The notes beneath the pieces are model-generated. The model was not told where the DNA came from. It saw only the letters and a list, made by a program, of their open reading frames with translations, and did not search any database. 64,000 nucleotides of DNA from Lates calcarifer (lineage: Eukaryota; Chordata; Actinopteri; Centropomidae), in the NCBI RefSeq assembly GCF_001640805.2, contig NC_066833.1, positions 13,162,183 through 13,226,182 of the forward strand, written 5' to 3'. Made by a program: the position numbers and the translations under genes. The first letter of the stretch is position 1. Every line of letters begins with the position of its first letter. Positions 25,772 to 39,415 of the stretch are shown piece after piece.

Positions 25772-26882
25772 TGAATGAGTGTGTGTAATTCGTAAGAAAG
25801 GTCAGTGCTCATCTCCACAGTATCCCTCAACCTTTAAAGGTTGGATCTTTTGTCCTGGTGTAAGTGGCTCTTTATTCCAGCCTCTACAAGAGAAGAGACT
25901 TTGACAAAAACAAAGAGGGAGGCTTCTAGTTTGAAGGCCACAGCTTTAGACAGATTGGCCGAGCAACTTGTTGGTCAGTTGTTGACACACAGTGGTGGTA
26001 CTCGTAAAGACATGAAGTGCTAAGAAGCTAGGATGTTGGGGCTAACTAAAAATACTGTGCTGCAACGGTCGTAACTCTGTCGGCTATAAGTTGCTAAAAA
26101 GTTAATATCATGAACCATTATCATCATCATTATCAGCTTAACACTACAAATAATATTACATTATGTCATGCCCATTAACTTTAACTTCACCACTGAGACT
26201 AAAGAGTCTCCAAACAAAATAAACCACATTTAAAAGCAAATAGCAGCAGATTCAAAATTCAGGCACAATAGTATATATTTTCATCCTTTGCACTGCGAAT
26301 GTAGATTTTTTTTTTTTACTTTTCTTGATATTCTGACATACGATATCTGATCATCTAAATGAGGTTCATTGCATTCTTTCAGTTGAAGCTAAAAAAGGTT
26401 GAGTAATTCTTGATGGTGAAAGTATTTTAAGCAGAACAATCAATATTACGCCCAGAGTCAGTGTAGTGTTTAGATGCTGAAAATTATTGGGGAAGATAAA
26501 AACAACTGTATTCAATAAGAATGGCTTTTATCTAGATTGCTTGACATGGTCACTAAAGAACATAAAGGCAAACACAAAGATGAGAAAAACACACTCATAT
26601 ACACACATGCACACACAAATGTACACACAGCTGTGGGCCTTTAAGGTTGGCCGGTGTGGTTTAGTGTTGCAGCTTCCATGCTTGGTTGCTCTGGGCATGC
26701 TCTGTTGTGTTTGGCATTCAGCATGTAGGGACAGCTAAAGGCCTGATCACTGAGGCCTGACTGATTTTAATCAGCAAACCCCAAACTGACACACACTCAT
26801 ATGCATACACAACAGTAGTGGATGTCTCAAGTGCACATCAACACCCTCCCCTCCTCTCTTACAGATATGCACACAGACACAC

Positions 26883-26889
<7 letters not shown>

Positions 26890-26926
<37 letters not shown>
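26890..26926. repeat. (CA)n microsatellite
   Basis: A CA array flanked by imperfect ACACAT units. It generates a false Thr-His frame. Confidence 0.95.
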
Positions 26927-26927
<1 letters not shown>

Positions 26928-27200
26928 AGAGGGCATGTCATTCCATCTGACACTATTTCTAAGTCAACCGCCATGGCAGACAGTAAAATGTCACCATTCT
27001 CCTTGCTTCTTGTGCGTGGATAGGGATGGGTAGAGTGTGCAATGAGAGTGCAGGGACCTTTTCCTTCTCCCCTGTTCCTATCTCTATCAAAAGTGGAAGT
27101 AGGGAGAGTCAGGGATGCATGGAGTCTGAGTCTATGGATCATTTGAAAAAGACAGGACTGTCTGGAACACCAGTGACTCTTCAACAGGGGCACAAGCTGA

Positions 27201-30200
27201 GAAATAATTTGAGAGGAGTTACTATATTTTGGGTGCGTTCACACAAGGGTGAATGGAGTCCACTTACACTGGATTGTTTAAAGTCTTTGCAACTGAAGAA
27301 GGTAAAGTTCTGCATCATTCACTTAGAATCCATGTTTTTGTTCTCTCTCTGGATATCCCCTGAAGTTCCATCCAATTAGTTCTGCCTTGTGCCCATGAGA
27401 CATCTTTACCAGGTTTGCCACTTCCTCAACTGGCTCTTCACTGTAAAACTCTCCACATCGAGCTCTGTCACTGAGAGTGATGCCAGCATCCATTAAAAGA
27501 AAGGTTACTCTAACTGCTTGTCTCCACAGTGTCTTTTTTTCCAGGCACAAGCTCAAGCTTATGCTGGTGGCTGAAGTCATATTTGAGGGTCACAACAAAA
27601 ATTGACCTGTAAATCAAAGAGCTTTTGTGGCTTTGCGGCTCAAGTCTCTCTTTACCATACTTGCCCAATATAGCTGCTGCAACATGGACTCAGGTTATCC
27701 CTTTAACCAACACTTGTGGACAAATTTTGGAAATACCTAAACTCCAGACGTGACAGGTGCTTCACTAGAGTGGAGTTTCTTTCCTGGAGACAACAATAGC
27801 CACAGACTTGAAGATGTCTACCTTTTGTGACATCTTTCACTAAACAGCATGGGCCAACAGAGGGGTACAAGGCTACAGTCTGGCTCCCACCTTAGACACT
27901 AAGCAGCATTCTACTTTCACTGTATGAACGCCAAATGGATTTTAACAGCCCTGGCACCCTATACCATCAGTGTCTCGTACAGGGTACCTGGTTGAGCTCG
28001 GTTATAGTGTGCATAAAAAGAGTTCAAAAGAAACTGGACCTGAAAACTCAACCTACACCTTTTCAAAGACTTTCATTCTAATTCTGGAAATACAAGCCTT
28101 TTCAAAACTTGCCTCTGACCAGGTTTCTTTGATCCATTCCAGCATGCTCTGAGTCAAAATCGGGGAAACAGGCAGCCAGTCCATCCGAGGGCAGTGCCAT
28201 GGAGAAATGTGTGTACATTTTGAAAACTCTGGAAATTGATGTCTTAATCTATAAGTGTGGACAGAAGACTGTTTGAACTACAATAAAAAAGATTGTTCAA
28301 TTCAGTATTGGTTTTACATAAATAAATGCAATGAGCAAGTTAAAGCTGATTTCAAATTCATTTCAGAGTATGTGTGTGTGTTTTCATGTTTGTCAGTGAG
28401 AAGCGGTTCCTGCTGTGGTAAGCACTTTGTCTTCCTCTCCTCACCTCTGCTCACTTTTGGTTTACTAATGACCTGTATATATTGACAGACATGTCTCTCA
28501 CACTTATGTTGTGCACTCGTTCTCTCTATATCTCCCTCTCTTTCTCAGACACACACACACAAGCACACAAAAGTGCACACAAAAGTGCACACAGACACAC
28601 ACACAGTTCCCAGAGGGGCTATGATGCCTCACTTCCTGCAGACCTGATTAAGATGGAAGACACAAACAATAAAAACACCAAGGTTACCAAAGCAAGGTCA
28701 ACAACACACAAGTAGACACAGGTACAAGGAAATAAAAACATTCAAAAATACAAAGGAGAGACTACCAGATAGGTAGTCAGTTGTATACAGTATAACCATT
28801 AGTACTATGCTACTAAGTGAAAAAAAAAAAAACAAAGGAAAAAAAACTTAGACTGTAGTATGTGCATGGAAAACTCATGCAATACTATCACACTACACTC
28901 TACCCAGCTGTTAGTCTGTATCTCAGCATGTCAAGTTTGTGAGTGACAGCTCGGGCTTGATTCTGTTTTTATTGACGTGTAATATTATTTAGCATTAGAG
29001 AACAGTCGTGCTGTCAAAGGAAGCTCTGCTGTTTCATACCAGAACAGTTTGTGTGGATGGGCAGAGCAACTCAGGCTGCTGCTGAGAAAGTACAATGATC
29101 AAAAATCTGAGTGACTGTGAGCTTCCTGTGGCGACAGAGCTTTTGGACAGTTGAGTGCAGCAATTCTAACATGTCATTACATCAGTGGTAACGGTCTATA
29201 TGGCTAAGACTTGCCAGAACTGCCACTAGATTTGCATGCTGTGCCTTTATTCTCAAAAGTGCTAAAAGAGATTTTGCTGTCTTTGCTCGACTGTCATTAA
29301 AGAGTGCAGTGTTTGTTGAAACGGAAAGGTTGTTACGGTGACATCTGTGGCACAGCAGCACAGCAAGATCAGACAGCTGCTGGAAGACAGACATTTATGC
29401 TGTGACGCTTGGGTGTTTCAGACTGAAATGACACTGGGAGGCCTTCTCTTCACTGAACGCATCGCAGCTGTACAATCAGATGATGCGTCTGACAACTACT
29501 CACAGATTCACTATACATGCCTACAGGATGTGTTCAGATAAGTGAGACACTTGACAGCCGTAGCCCCTAGATGTGAGTGAGGTTGCAGTCGAGGAGGCAG
29601 CGTCACATCTTCAGCACCAAGGACAGCAGACATCACACACACCAGGTTTACAGTAATAGGTCTATTCTATTCATGAGTTAGATTCACAATGTGATAGAGG
29701 CTTACACTGAATACCTATGTCTTACAGTTGTAGTCATATTATGAAAAGTGGTAGTGGTATTGCAATTAGGCTCTTTAACAGGCTATGACTGCTGACCACA
29801 GAAGGTGGACATCAGAACAATGCACATGAAAAATATAGAGATAGAGATTTGTGAAGGGAAACACTAACAATTGTAACAGATAGTGATAACAGGGGGAGCA
29901 GACAGAAAAATGCATATGAGCTGCTGATTATACTGTCGATCAGCGAGAGTCCCAACTTACTGGAACACTTGAAAGCAACACACAAATGAAAACGATTAGT
30001 GGAGCAATGCTGAAAAGAAACAAACATGTCAGCCTCTGTGGATGTTGAATTGACAGAAGTAATATCACAAATCACAAAACAGGCATTCTGTGCCAAAAAA
30101 GTTTTCATCGGGGCTCTATATCCCTGTGACAGCTTGCTTTCTTTCTTTCTTTCGTGCTTTCACCTCCCCGTCTCTCCTCCCCCCCGCCTGCACTTCCCTC

Positions 30201-31352
30201 TCCAGCTTGCTCCCCTCTCATCTATCAGGGATGATGGAGTGACTACCCTGTTCTGCTCCTCCATTTCCCTCCCCTGTTGCATTACATGTGTATCCAAACA
30301 TCCACTGTGTCTGTCAAACAGGACACTTCTCGCCATGTCCATACCCCTCCGTCCTTGTCTGTCCACTGAGGCACACACTCACACACATGCACCCACACAC
30401 ACACACACACTAGTAATGTCAGTAGTTCCACAGTGATCATCCATCAGTGTTAAGCCACACCCGTGGGCTGGATGTGGATTTGCACAGGAGCACATGCACA
30501 CACACACACACATACACACATCTACATATAAAGATAAATTAAACATGTGTGCTCTTTCTCTTCTTGTGCTTCTTTTTTTATTGTACCCACACTGAGTCTC
30601 TCTGTACATTAAACACACAGAGACCCACACTTGTATTCATACACACATGCACTTACACTCACACAGAAAGACTGACCACTGTGAAGTGGTCAGGGGCCTC
30701 TCCGACAAATAAACACCCCATCTATCTATCTATGCCTCCATTTCTGTTTTAGGCCTGGTTGTGTGCGCATTGGAGTGTATTTGTCTCTGTGTGTGTTGAA
30801 TTCCTGAGCCTGTGGTTACCAACAGCTTTGAAGTCCCAACAGCACCAGGGCCCCGGGGTGACAGACTTACCCACCACTCCCAGCCTGCTCTGGATGGCCC
30901 ATAAAGAGAAAAGCAAACAGGCAATAATACCCTGAATGAACAAACCTTTCCTGCATCCTTGGCTACAGGCTCCTCATTGGCCTTGTATGCCAGAAATACA
31001 CACACACAGGCACACACATACACACACACTGCATCAGTGACTATAATGCACACAAAGATAAAGAAATAGACACTGATTTAACAGGGACTGAGGCAAAGAC
31101 ATATGCTCATGCAATATTTCACTCTCCTTGTATAGCAGTGGATAAGCATATGAATGTGCACTGACTCTCTCTCTTTGTGCATGCAGGCACTCAAACAAAA
31201 ATGCAAATGCGCACACCCACAGACATGCATGTACAATACAGTATGTGAGTATGTACAAGATCACTGCTGAGTTTCCTTGCTTAGTGAGTAATTCTTGCCT
31301 TTGGGCTGCAGCTGAATAGTGTCTCTAATTGCTCATCATCTCTCTCTCTTTC

Positions 31353-31383
<31 letters not shown>

Positions 31384-31415
31384 CTCTCTCTCTCTCTCTC
31401 ACACATACACATACA

Positions 31416-31462
<47 letters not shown>

Positions 31463-33000
31463 TCTCACCCTCTCTTTCCCTCCCTCCAGTCAGATTTCCC
31501 TCCTAGCTGCTGTGTTGTAGAGTCAGTATGATTGCTGTGGGCTTCTCAGCATGCTTTAATTAGCTGAGTTTGATTTTGCAAATCAAGGTTATGGAAGATC
31601 CTCAAAAAGTCGAATAGTACTGGAGGTGCTCAAAATTTGGGCAGCAATGATACCAGTACACAGAGAAATATAACAACATAAACACATCTGTTTTACCTGA
31701 GGATGCACCTCTAAACACAGTCACACATTACTGCATGAACAACTTTGCATGAGAGTGCATGGATTCCCTTTTTCCCTGTCTTCAGCCACAACACAGTTGC
31801 TTACAAGACAACAAAGGAGGGGAAATAGAGCAAGATCCAACGCAACTTGACACACAGGAGGTGATGAGGTGATGTCTGAGGTGTGGAAACAAAAACTTTT
31901 CTGCCAACAACTTTCAGTTTCCACTGTTTAGGAAAGACTTAATTTTTTACTCATTTTGATTTGTGCAAGCATACATGTTGGTTGGTTTGGTAGTTGGGAT
32001 GCGATTCCAGGAAAAGATTTAGCGAACAGATTTAGCAAATTTTGTATAGTGTTAACATCATGAATCAAGACCTCTCTCACTGGAGCACTCAATCCAGGCC
32101 TTGTCCTCTCTCCCAGCCTCTCCTCTCCCTTTCAGTTCCAAAAGGGCTAAATACCAGGCAGCACACAGCCAAAAGACTGCAGGAAAGAAAGCCTCCACAC
32201 TAAGCTAAACTGACACGAGAGGAGGAGACTGAGGCAATGGAACGCCAATGTTAAAGCAGAGCCATGTACAGTATAACACTTCATTCACCCAAACTAATAC
32301 ACACTTAGACACAGGTCAGCATAAAGTGATGTGATTCCCTGGACTGGTTTGGAAAATGTGTGCGACGGAAGTTAATGAGTAACACCTGCTTTCAAAAACA
32401 ACCATGAAGGTGCCCAACAGCAACAGGCTATTGTTGCACTCGGCTAGACTGTGCAGCTCCCATTGTGAATGTGTGCAACTATAGTATATGATGTGTAACA
32501 GGGTGCAGCTGGAACAAGGAACAATGGCTCAGAGGATGCAGTGAACTGGATAAATAAAGGCTACAACTTAGAGATGCACACAGAGAGAAACACATGCACA
32601 GTAAATGCAAACACATATCTAACAACAAAAGAAGACAAGAACAGAGGCAGTGGTGTACATTTGCCTGTTGCTGGATTAGAAATAGTGTCTTTGCAATTTT
32701 TGGGGATGTGGTGTTGCTGTTGATGTGTGCATGCGCATGTGTAGAACTGACATGTTCTTGTGGAGAGCCGGGCAGTTATATAATGGCCAACACAAACAAA
32801 CAGAGCCCTTCCAAGGGACTAGAGGGGAGCCAATAACCCCATGAATTCACAGCACTCAGCCTCAACAGTCTGGCAGAAAAATATACAAAAAAACACAGTA
32901 CAAAAAAACAGTATGGGTGATGGGAAAAATAAGAAGGAAAATGTAAGCACAACTGTAGGACTTTTACAGTGCTGCCAAATCACTTACTCTTGCTCTTATG
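27201..33000 (-). other. epha3 intron 3 (27.2-33.0 kb)
   Basis: From about 27230 to 28160 the sequence is complex and repeat-free, with an 85-codon minus-strand frame (27323-27580) that I cannot assign. It could be an old transposon remnant or conserved non-coding DNA. The remainder has short CA/TCTA arrays (28550-28605, 30389-30410, 30719-30733) and a triple TG-CT-CA array at 31355-31460. Confidence 0.75.
31355..31460. repeat. Triple compound (TG)n(CT)n(CA)n microsatellite
   Basis: Three dinucleotide arrays lie in a row: TG, then CT, then CA. TG and CA on the same strand are complementary, so the array is a large imperfect inverted repeat with a CT loop. Confidence 0.95.
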
Positions 33001-34294
33001 GTTGTTTGATCAATCAATATTTGAAAAAGAAACAGGAACACTATGTGTAACATACTTTATCTTGCATACATAATTATCTGATTGCCACCTTGGATCCCAA
33101 AAAAACTGAGCATGACTGTAAAATACAATAACATCCAAGGCCTGCATTGGATAACAGCAGTATCTTCTGTGGTAAGCACTGAGCTGCATTATGGGATTTT
33201 TGATAGGGGAAAGAGAGACTCCAAAACCAGCTCACAAAAATACATCTAACAGAGTAAAGCTAGCATCCCATTGGAGTCCTCTGTGATGAATGCAAGTCCA
33301 ATATTCACTGGCATTTTAGTTTTGGTTTGGTCTGACCACTCCTGAGTAAAGTATGTGTGTCCCTGTTGGCAAGTCAAATGCTAAATGAGTTTCTTCAGCA
33401 GTCATGTTGGTTCTCCACCATTTTGCATCAACCCTTGGGAACAGCAAACCAAAACAATAAGATGAAATAGATATAAAAATTCAGTGGGATTGGCAGCACT
33501 AGCGACCCTAATGACATTACAGGGACACATTTGATTCATGGTTGAAGCTGAATTGAGCTTTGCTTAAAATCAAATGATAAACCTCTATGCTGAATCTTTT
33601 TTCAAAGAGCTGAGCTTGAGCGTTCAATTGGTCAGGTCGATGTAGGCTTGCGTGACAAAGTCAATGAAAGACGTATAATGCGAGTCCAGCATGTCTGCTT
33701 GAAAGCCAAGCATGTCTGTGCATGAGGGCAGCAGCTAAATCACTTAAGCGAGAGAGTGGAGAGTGATATAAAACATTCGACATGAGATGGGCGGCGGGCT
33801 TTGAACCAGCAGCCAAGACCATCAGCCACTGGGGTGAGCGGAGCGAGGGAGGGAAGAAGTGAAGGAAGTAAACAAGGAGAATAAAGGCACTGTTATTTGG
33901 AAATGCCAATTTCAATGCAGTCATCAAAAACAAATTCTGTTAGAAGATTTATCATCAGCACAAAACAATTTCTTTAGAATTCTCATTTAGGCTGCTCTGT
34001 GGTGCTTTAATACCTGATGAAATTAGTTTTATTTTAATTTCTAAAATTCTTTTCTTTCTTCCTCTACTTGTATTAAGATATGGATAGTAATCCAAGCAAG
34101 ACCAGCAACTCATGCTTGAGCCTATGTGTCCCTGCATCTTTGTGTACAGATTTACTGCATATGTGTAATTGTAATAAGCATTATGGTGCTGGCAAGTTTG
34201 AGGATTGTGTGTCTTGATAAATCCAGCAAGAATGTAAACCTGGGTCTCTCCTGGAACATACAGCAGAACAGCTGCTTGCATTTGCAAAAAAAAA

Positions 34295-34342
<48 letters not shown>

Positions 34343-37300
34343 CTCGACAGACAGACATCCGTTTGCTGTTTTAGGATCAAATTAGGGTTGTAGGAATTTC
34401 ACACTGATGGTAGATAGGAGTTAGTTCACCTGCTGCAGTCTGTTTTAATGACAGATGAAAGACCGACTTAGCGAGATTAGATCTGGCCTCACATTCTCAG
34501 TGGAAAGGCCGAAGTCTGCTCACAAAACATACAGTAATCCCGACGATGACTGACGCGCGAATTCACATCGTACAGTGTGAAAAAGTCCAAATCCACTCAC
34601 TGCCTCCCTCCCTGACAAAATATCTGACATCTTCTACTCTGATATAGATGATGAAATATCAAAATATGTTCACAGCAATATACACTGCATCCTGTGAAAT
34701 ATCTAATGACACATATACATTGCAGCCATCAACCACACACGTGCACGCACACAAGCACACACTCTCGTAATGGCAGCTCGCACATGGTGACCCACTGCCA
34801 AAGCCAGACAGAATTCATGTGCTCGTTTGAAGGCGCCACTGAAAAAAACATCCTTCCTTTCACAAACATTTCTCGCTATATATACAAATACACACACACA
34901 CACACATTCACAACCCAGCAAGAGTCAGTCAGTCTAATACAAGAGTGTACTCTGCTAAAGCCCTTAAACACACTTTGGAGTCTGCATAAACAAAGGCAAC
35001 TGCTCTCATACTCTCTTCCTCTCTCGCTCACAGACACACACACACACACACATAGAAAACAGACTTGGGTAAGTGAAAGACACTGCATCAAGGCGACTTG
35101 TCAAAGAAAACAAAGCATGAAATATTCAGCGAAGGTGCTCTTTCCACATCTGACTCAGAGCTAACAGTCAAAGCCAACAACACTAAATCCAAACACCTCT
35201 CTCACCACTCTCTGCATCTTAAATCTAAGTAACAGCTCCTGCCTGACAGGGTTTATGTTTAATCACTTGTTCATTTGTGGTTTTAACTGAATTTAATATG
35301 TTTGTTTATTTTGGTGAAACAATAACACAGAGAATTATTTCTCAGGACACCTAGGAGTCACTGAAGCATCTTCAGGAACAACAGATTTATTTCACTACAA
35401 TTCATTTGAATAAAAATTTATCCACTAATAGAATGTGCAGTTTTGTCCCCAATTACAGCCCATTTGCAAAAAAAATCAACAACAACCAAACTCCTTGTGT
35501 ATGACGTCATGGGGTTTAGAGCCCAATATGTGTCTGTGTGTGGGTCTGTGACATGTAACCACTTGAGAACATCTGTCACATCATGTCGACATCTGCTTCT
35601 ATCTGTTTTAGCTGGCCATTGCACTGTAAATATGTTTTCATCTTTCTCGCTATCTGTCCGTATGGTGACTTAACCCTATGCGATCATCTATCTGTTAACA
35701 TAGAGGGCCTGCAGAGCGAGCTGCGCGCTGGGGCCCCCGATGGCTGCATGCAGGGACTGAGGGGGCCTGTTGGTGCAGCTGTCCCACTCCAGGGTAACAT
35801 AAGACCTTATTAGAGTCCATTAGACCTCTCTGAAACTAATAAGAGATTGTCAAATACATCCAAACATTCACACAATTCACAGAGAGACAGGAAGTGAAAG
35901 GAGGGTGGTAGGAGGGGGGTCAGGGGTCTGCCATTTGTCTATATAATGTCCCATGCTTGTATATTCAACTTTTTTGCCAACATTTTATAGTCATTTCATA
36001 TTATCTATACCTTTAATTTATCAATAAAACTTGGATTAAGATTGTGAAATAAACACTTCAACACCCTTTTTCAGAAAAAAATAACTTCAGAGATAAATGT
36101 AATAAGGCCCAGTGTCTGTATCTATTCTTATCTCATTCTAATACTTGTTTTGTCATCATTTTTGCCTATATTTTTACAGCTCCCCTGACTTGTTTACATT
36201 TTGTATATACAAGGTTTTCATCTGACAGCTGCAACAAAGTTTTTCCTTGCATCTGGACAGTGAGACAGACTCATCTGGAGTCCATAGCCCCAGAAAAAGC
36301 TAGCCCTGACAGCAGGGGCTTGACCTGGGAGACTGGCTTTGATCTTTAATTAACACTGGGCATGGTTCTGGAGAGGAGAGAGTTGATGAACATAGAAGCA
36401 TTTGCGAGCAGCTATAATAACTAGAGCTAAGCTAAAGACAGACAGCTTTCTTTTTTCAAACTTCCAACACTGTTTTAACTTTAAAGTCATTGTGGAACAG
36501 CCACAGTGCAGAGGTGGCTGCTTTCAAATAGATGCTGCGTCTGGCTTCTTAAGCAGAGCGAGGAGCTCTCTGAAACTGAGAAAAGGGGAGCACATATAGA
36601 ACGACATGGACCACAGAGTCCTGCCACAACAAAGAGAAAGCGGGGTTTCATGGCACATGCAGCTGGTGCTTCTGTTTCCATTGCCAAAGCCACTGGGAGC
36701 AGTTTGCTCCTTGACATGGCCAAACAAAATATACAAAACACAAACCAGAAGAGCATGAAGTATGCAAACATATACACTGCATCTATTAACATTTTATGTA
36801 ACACATGCATTGGGCTATTTAAATATGAATTTAAGCATCACTTTCTACAAAAATGCCAGGCATTGTGAAAACGTGCTGCATAGGACAAACTACTGCACAG
36901 ATGCACAAATTCATGTTGCAGAGAGACACTGATGAAATAACTGCAAATGTAATTGATGAAAGCTGTAACAGCAGCCACAGAAGCCACACGCAGGAAATTT
37001 AATTTTGCATAAGTGGCCTGGCTGTGTTTTGTCTGTGTTCATATATATATGCATCACAGTATAAAGAAAATGTTTAAAAGTTGTTAAATAAATGCTTTTG
37101 TGAAACCCTATTGAAAAACATTAACACTTTTGGGAGGTTTGTAACTCAAAGTAATGTGGTTTCAAAACAGACTGGGATGTCATCTTATATGCTAAGATGA
37201 ATGGCTCATTATGACATTTAACCTCTGAACCCACTCAGTTGCTTGATCCCAAAGGGGATATAAAATGGTTGTCAAAGGGCTATCATTTACTCAATGTTTT

Positions 37301-38334
37301 TGACAAAGCAGCTTGGGTGAAATGATGTGAGGAGAAGTAAAGACAATCAAAGGACAATTGCTTTCAATAAATTGTCTGAATCTGCAGTTAAAACCTCTAG
37401 GTAAAGGATGTTTCACAGAGCAATGTGTCACTCCCTGGATCTAGCACAGTTGCGTAGCACCAGGAGCCAAATAATTCTTCAGAGACTTCAATCATTGTTA
37501 CATTTTGATTCTCTTTAACCACCAACTGGCAAAACCTCAAATCCCCTGCAAAACATGTGTGATGATGATAATGTAGTGGACGGAACCAAAAGTCAACATT
37601 CGGGAAAATTAAAGGCAGCCAGACACATACTTTTTTGACTTTTTTTACCACCTCCTGGGCGACAAACAGACTCTAGGGTGAGATCGAGTATCTCCAGACT
37701 CCAGTGTCTACCCAGTCATGCCTTCACCAACACCCACAACTATTGCCACAACTATTCCATTATTCACCACCACTCCAACTCACTCCTTTCTTCTGCATTA
37801 TCAGCCCCATCCTTGCTTCTCTGGTTAAGATCTTCCCATAGCTAATGATGTGTCACAGAGAAGATTACTATTGAACTACTGAACACTGCAACCTATCACT
37901 CAAAGACTTGGATAACACGGCACACACATGCATGGAAACATAAAGGTACAACTACTGACTTATCCACCGACACTCTTTGGATTTTTGGGTTTGTTTGAAG
38001 GTGTCACACATACAGGATGCTCATGCACACACAAACATACACATACACATGCATACATAAAGGTTGAGCATTTGACATCAAAGATTCTGGGCTGACAGAT
38101 ATGAAGTGTGAGAGGCTTCACATCAAACACTTCACTTCTGCAGCCTTGGCAAACTTTGCATTGTATCACACACTGTATTATAAATAAGGGAAGAAATTCA
38201 GGCTGTGTTTTCCACAAAGAAATAATTAGAAAATGAGAGACTACACACAAAGAAAGGTAGACAACAGACAGAATGAGCGGGTGACAAGGTAAGCGTCAAG
38301 AAAATAAACACGACTGAAAGAAGACATGTCTTAC
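33001..38334 (-). other. epha3 intron 3, 5' part (33.0-38.3 kb)
   Basis: The intron begins at the exon 3 donor GTAAGA (38334-38329). It contains a poly-A plus CA array at 34286-34338, short CA arrays near 34890 and 35035, a GC-rich island at about 35700-35800 and a B-box-like sequence near 33800 on the minus strand. No coding exon was recognised. Confidence 0.8.
34286..34338. repeat. Poly-A followed by (CA)n
   Basis: A run of 13 A leads directly into about 20 CA units. An A-run growing into CA is typical of microsatellites born from retroposon tails, but no retroposon body was recognised upstream. Confidence 0.93.
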
Positions 38335-38995
38335 TTTGGCAGGTGTTGCCTCTCTCCTCGTAGCCTGGGTTACATAGACACTTCCCAATAGGCACGAGCC
38401 ACTCCCCCTCTGTGCTGCAGTACATTCGTGGAGGCTCCTCCTCTTTGGAGTGATTGACACATGAGCCTTTGACCTCCACCAGCGACTGGGAGTCCATGGG
38501 CACCGTATCAGGGAAGGAGGCCAGATTCCTGACAGTCTGCGGGCACTTCTTAAAGTAAACCCTCACTGAAACCAAAGCTACACAGGCGCCCACGTCCTGG
38601 AACGCCAGGTAGAAGCCCTTCTTTGTCATGGGACCCACTTCGCGCACCTCAGTGTTGAGCTTGAGGATGCGATCGCCGAGGTCCATTTGGGTGAAACTTT
38701 CATCAGCAGCAATGGTGTCGATCTTGGAGAACTGGTGCTCTCTGAAGTGGCTGCCCTGGTCGTCATCTGTCTCCAGGTAGAGGAGGTTGAAGGTCTCCTT
38801 GCAGGTGCCCAGGACCAAGGGGATGGAGTTGCAGTCCCTCAGGGTGAACTTGAGCTCCACATAGATCTTCTGGGCGGACTGGCGAGGTATCCAGTTGGTG
38901 CGAAGCCAGTTGTTCTGGCTGTACTCCATCACGTTGCAGACCTGGAAGGTCCTGATGGGAGTGTAGTGCTCATCCACCCCACTGATCTCTTCCCA
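38335..38995 (-). CDS. epha3: epha3 exon 3: ephrin ligand-binding domain and start of Cys-rich region
   Basis: This 661-base exon encodes residues 54-273 plus one base of codon 274. It starts [16 protein letters not shown], the hallmark of EphA globular domains. It continues with [63 protein letters not shown] and [20 protein letters not shown]. The conserved disulfide cysteines of the ligand-binding domain are present. The last 50 or so residues begin the sushi-like cysteine-rich region and include one N-glycosylation sequon (NHS). The domain binds the G-H loop of ephrin-A ligands outside the cell. By my comparison it aligns with mammalian EPHA3 without gaps. The acceptor is CTTTTTCAG (AG at 38997-38996) and the donor CAAA|GTAAGA. 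The antisense frame over this exon is only a shadow. Confidence 0.97.
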
Positions 38996-38999
38996 CTGA

Positions 39000-39415
39000 A
39001 AAAGATGGAGAAAAGGAGAGGTGGAGGACAGAGACAGAGAGTAGGAGAAACAGACAAGAGGGAGAGAGAGAACCAAATACAGGAGAAATAAGAGGGCAGA
39101 TTAAAGGGAAAATGGAGAGGGAAGCACAGCAAGGGATTGTCAAAGAAGCAGGCAGAGTTGTAAGAGCAAAAATAGGGAATTTAAGAAATGATGGAGGGTG
39201 TAAAGGTGGGGAAAAGAAAGCAATTAAATAGATGTGAAGAAAAGGTAAAGAGAGGAAACGTAAGTGAGACAGAATGTTTTGGGTGACAAGAGAGGTGAGC
39301 AAAGAAATGAGAGGAAAGCAGAAGAGGAAGAAACAGGAAAGAGGGAATTTGGGATCAGAAGAGGAGGAATATGAGGAGAAGAGGGGAAGGTAGCAGAGAG
39401 AAAAATAAAGTTATA
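39000..39415. repeat. Long polypurine tract adjoining exon 3 acceptor
   Basis: About 410 bases of plus-strand sequence are nearly all A and G, built of irregular GAGA, GGAA and AAGAG words. On the pre-mRNA this is a giant pyrimidine tract ending in the exon 3 acceptor. It is degenerate rather than a pure microsatellite. Confidence 0.85.

Larger units (their letters stand above)
21001..27200 (-). other. epha3 intron 3 (21.0-27.2 kb)
   Basis: The segment opens with a GC-richer block at about 21000-21210. It contains a fish SINE/LINE-tail element near 24270-24460, a CA array at 23282-23316, a compound TG/GA array at 25674-25767 and a CA array at 26890-26926. The rest is AT-rich intron without coding signal. 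Confidence 0.8.

Noticed and set aside
31355..31460. Possible hairpin or CRISPR-like repeat array
   Set aside because: It is a TG-CT-CA microsatellite; there are no spacers, and the host is a vertebrate.
38687..39091. 134-codon plus-strand frame over exon 3
   Set aside because: It is the antisense shadow of the ligand-binding-domain exon and runs into the purine tract; the minus strand has the recognised protein and splice sites.
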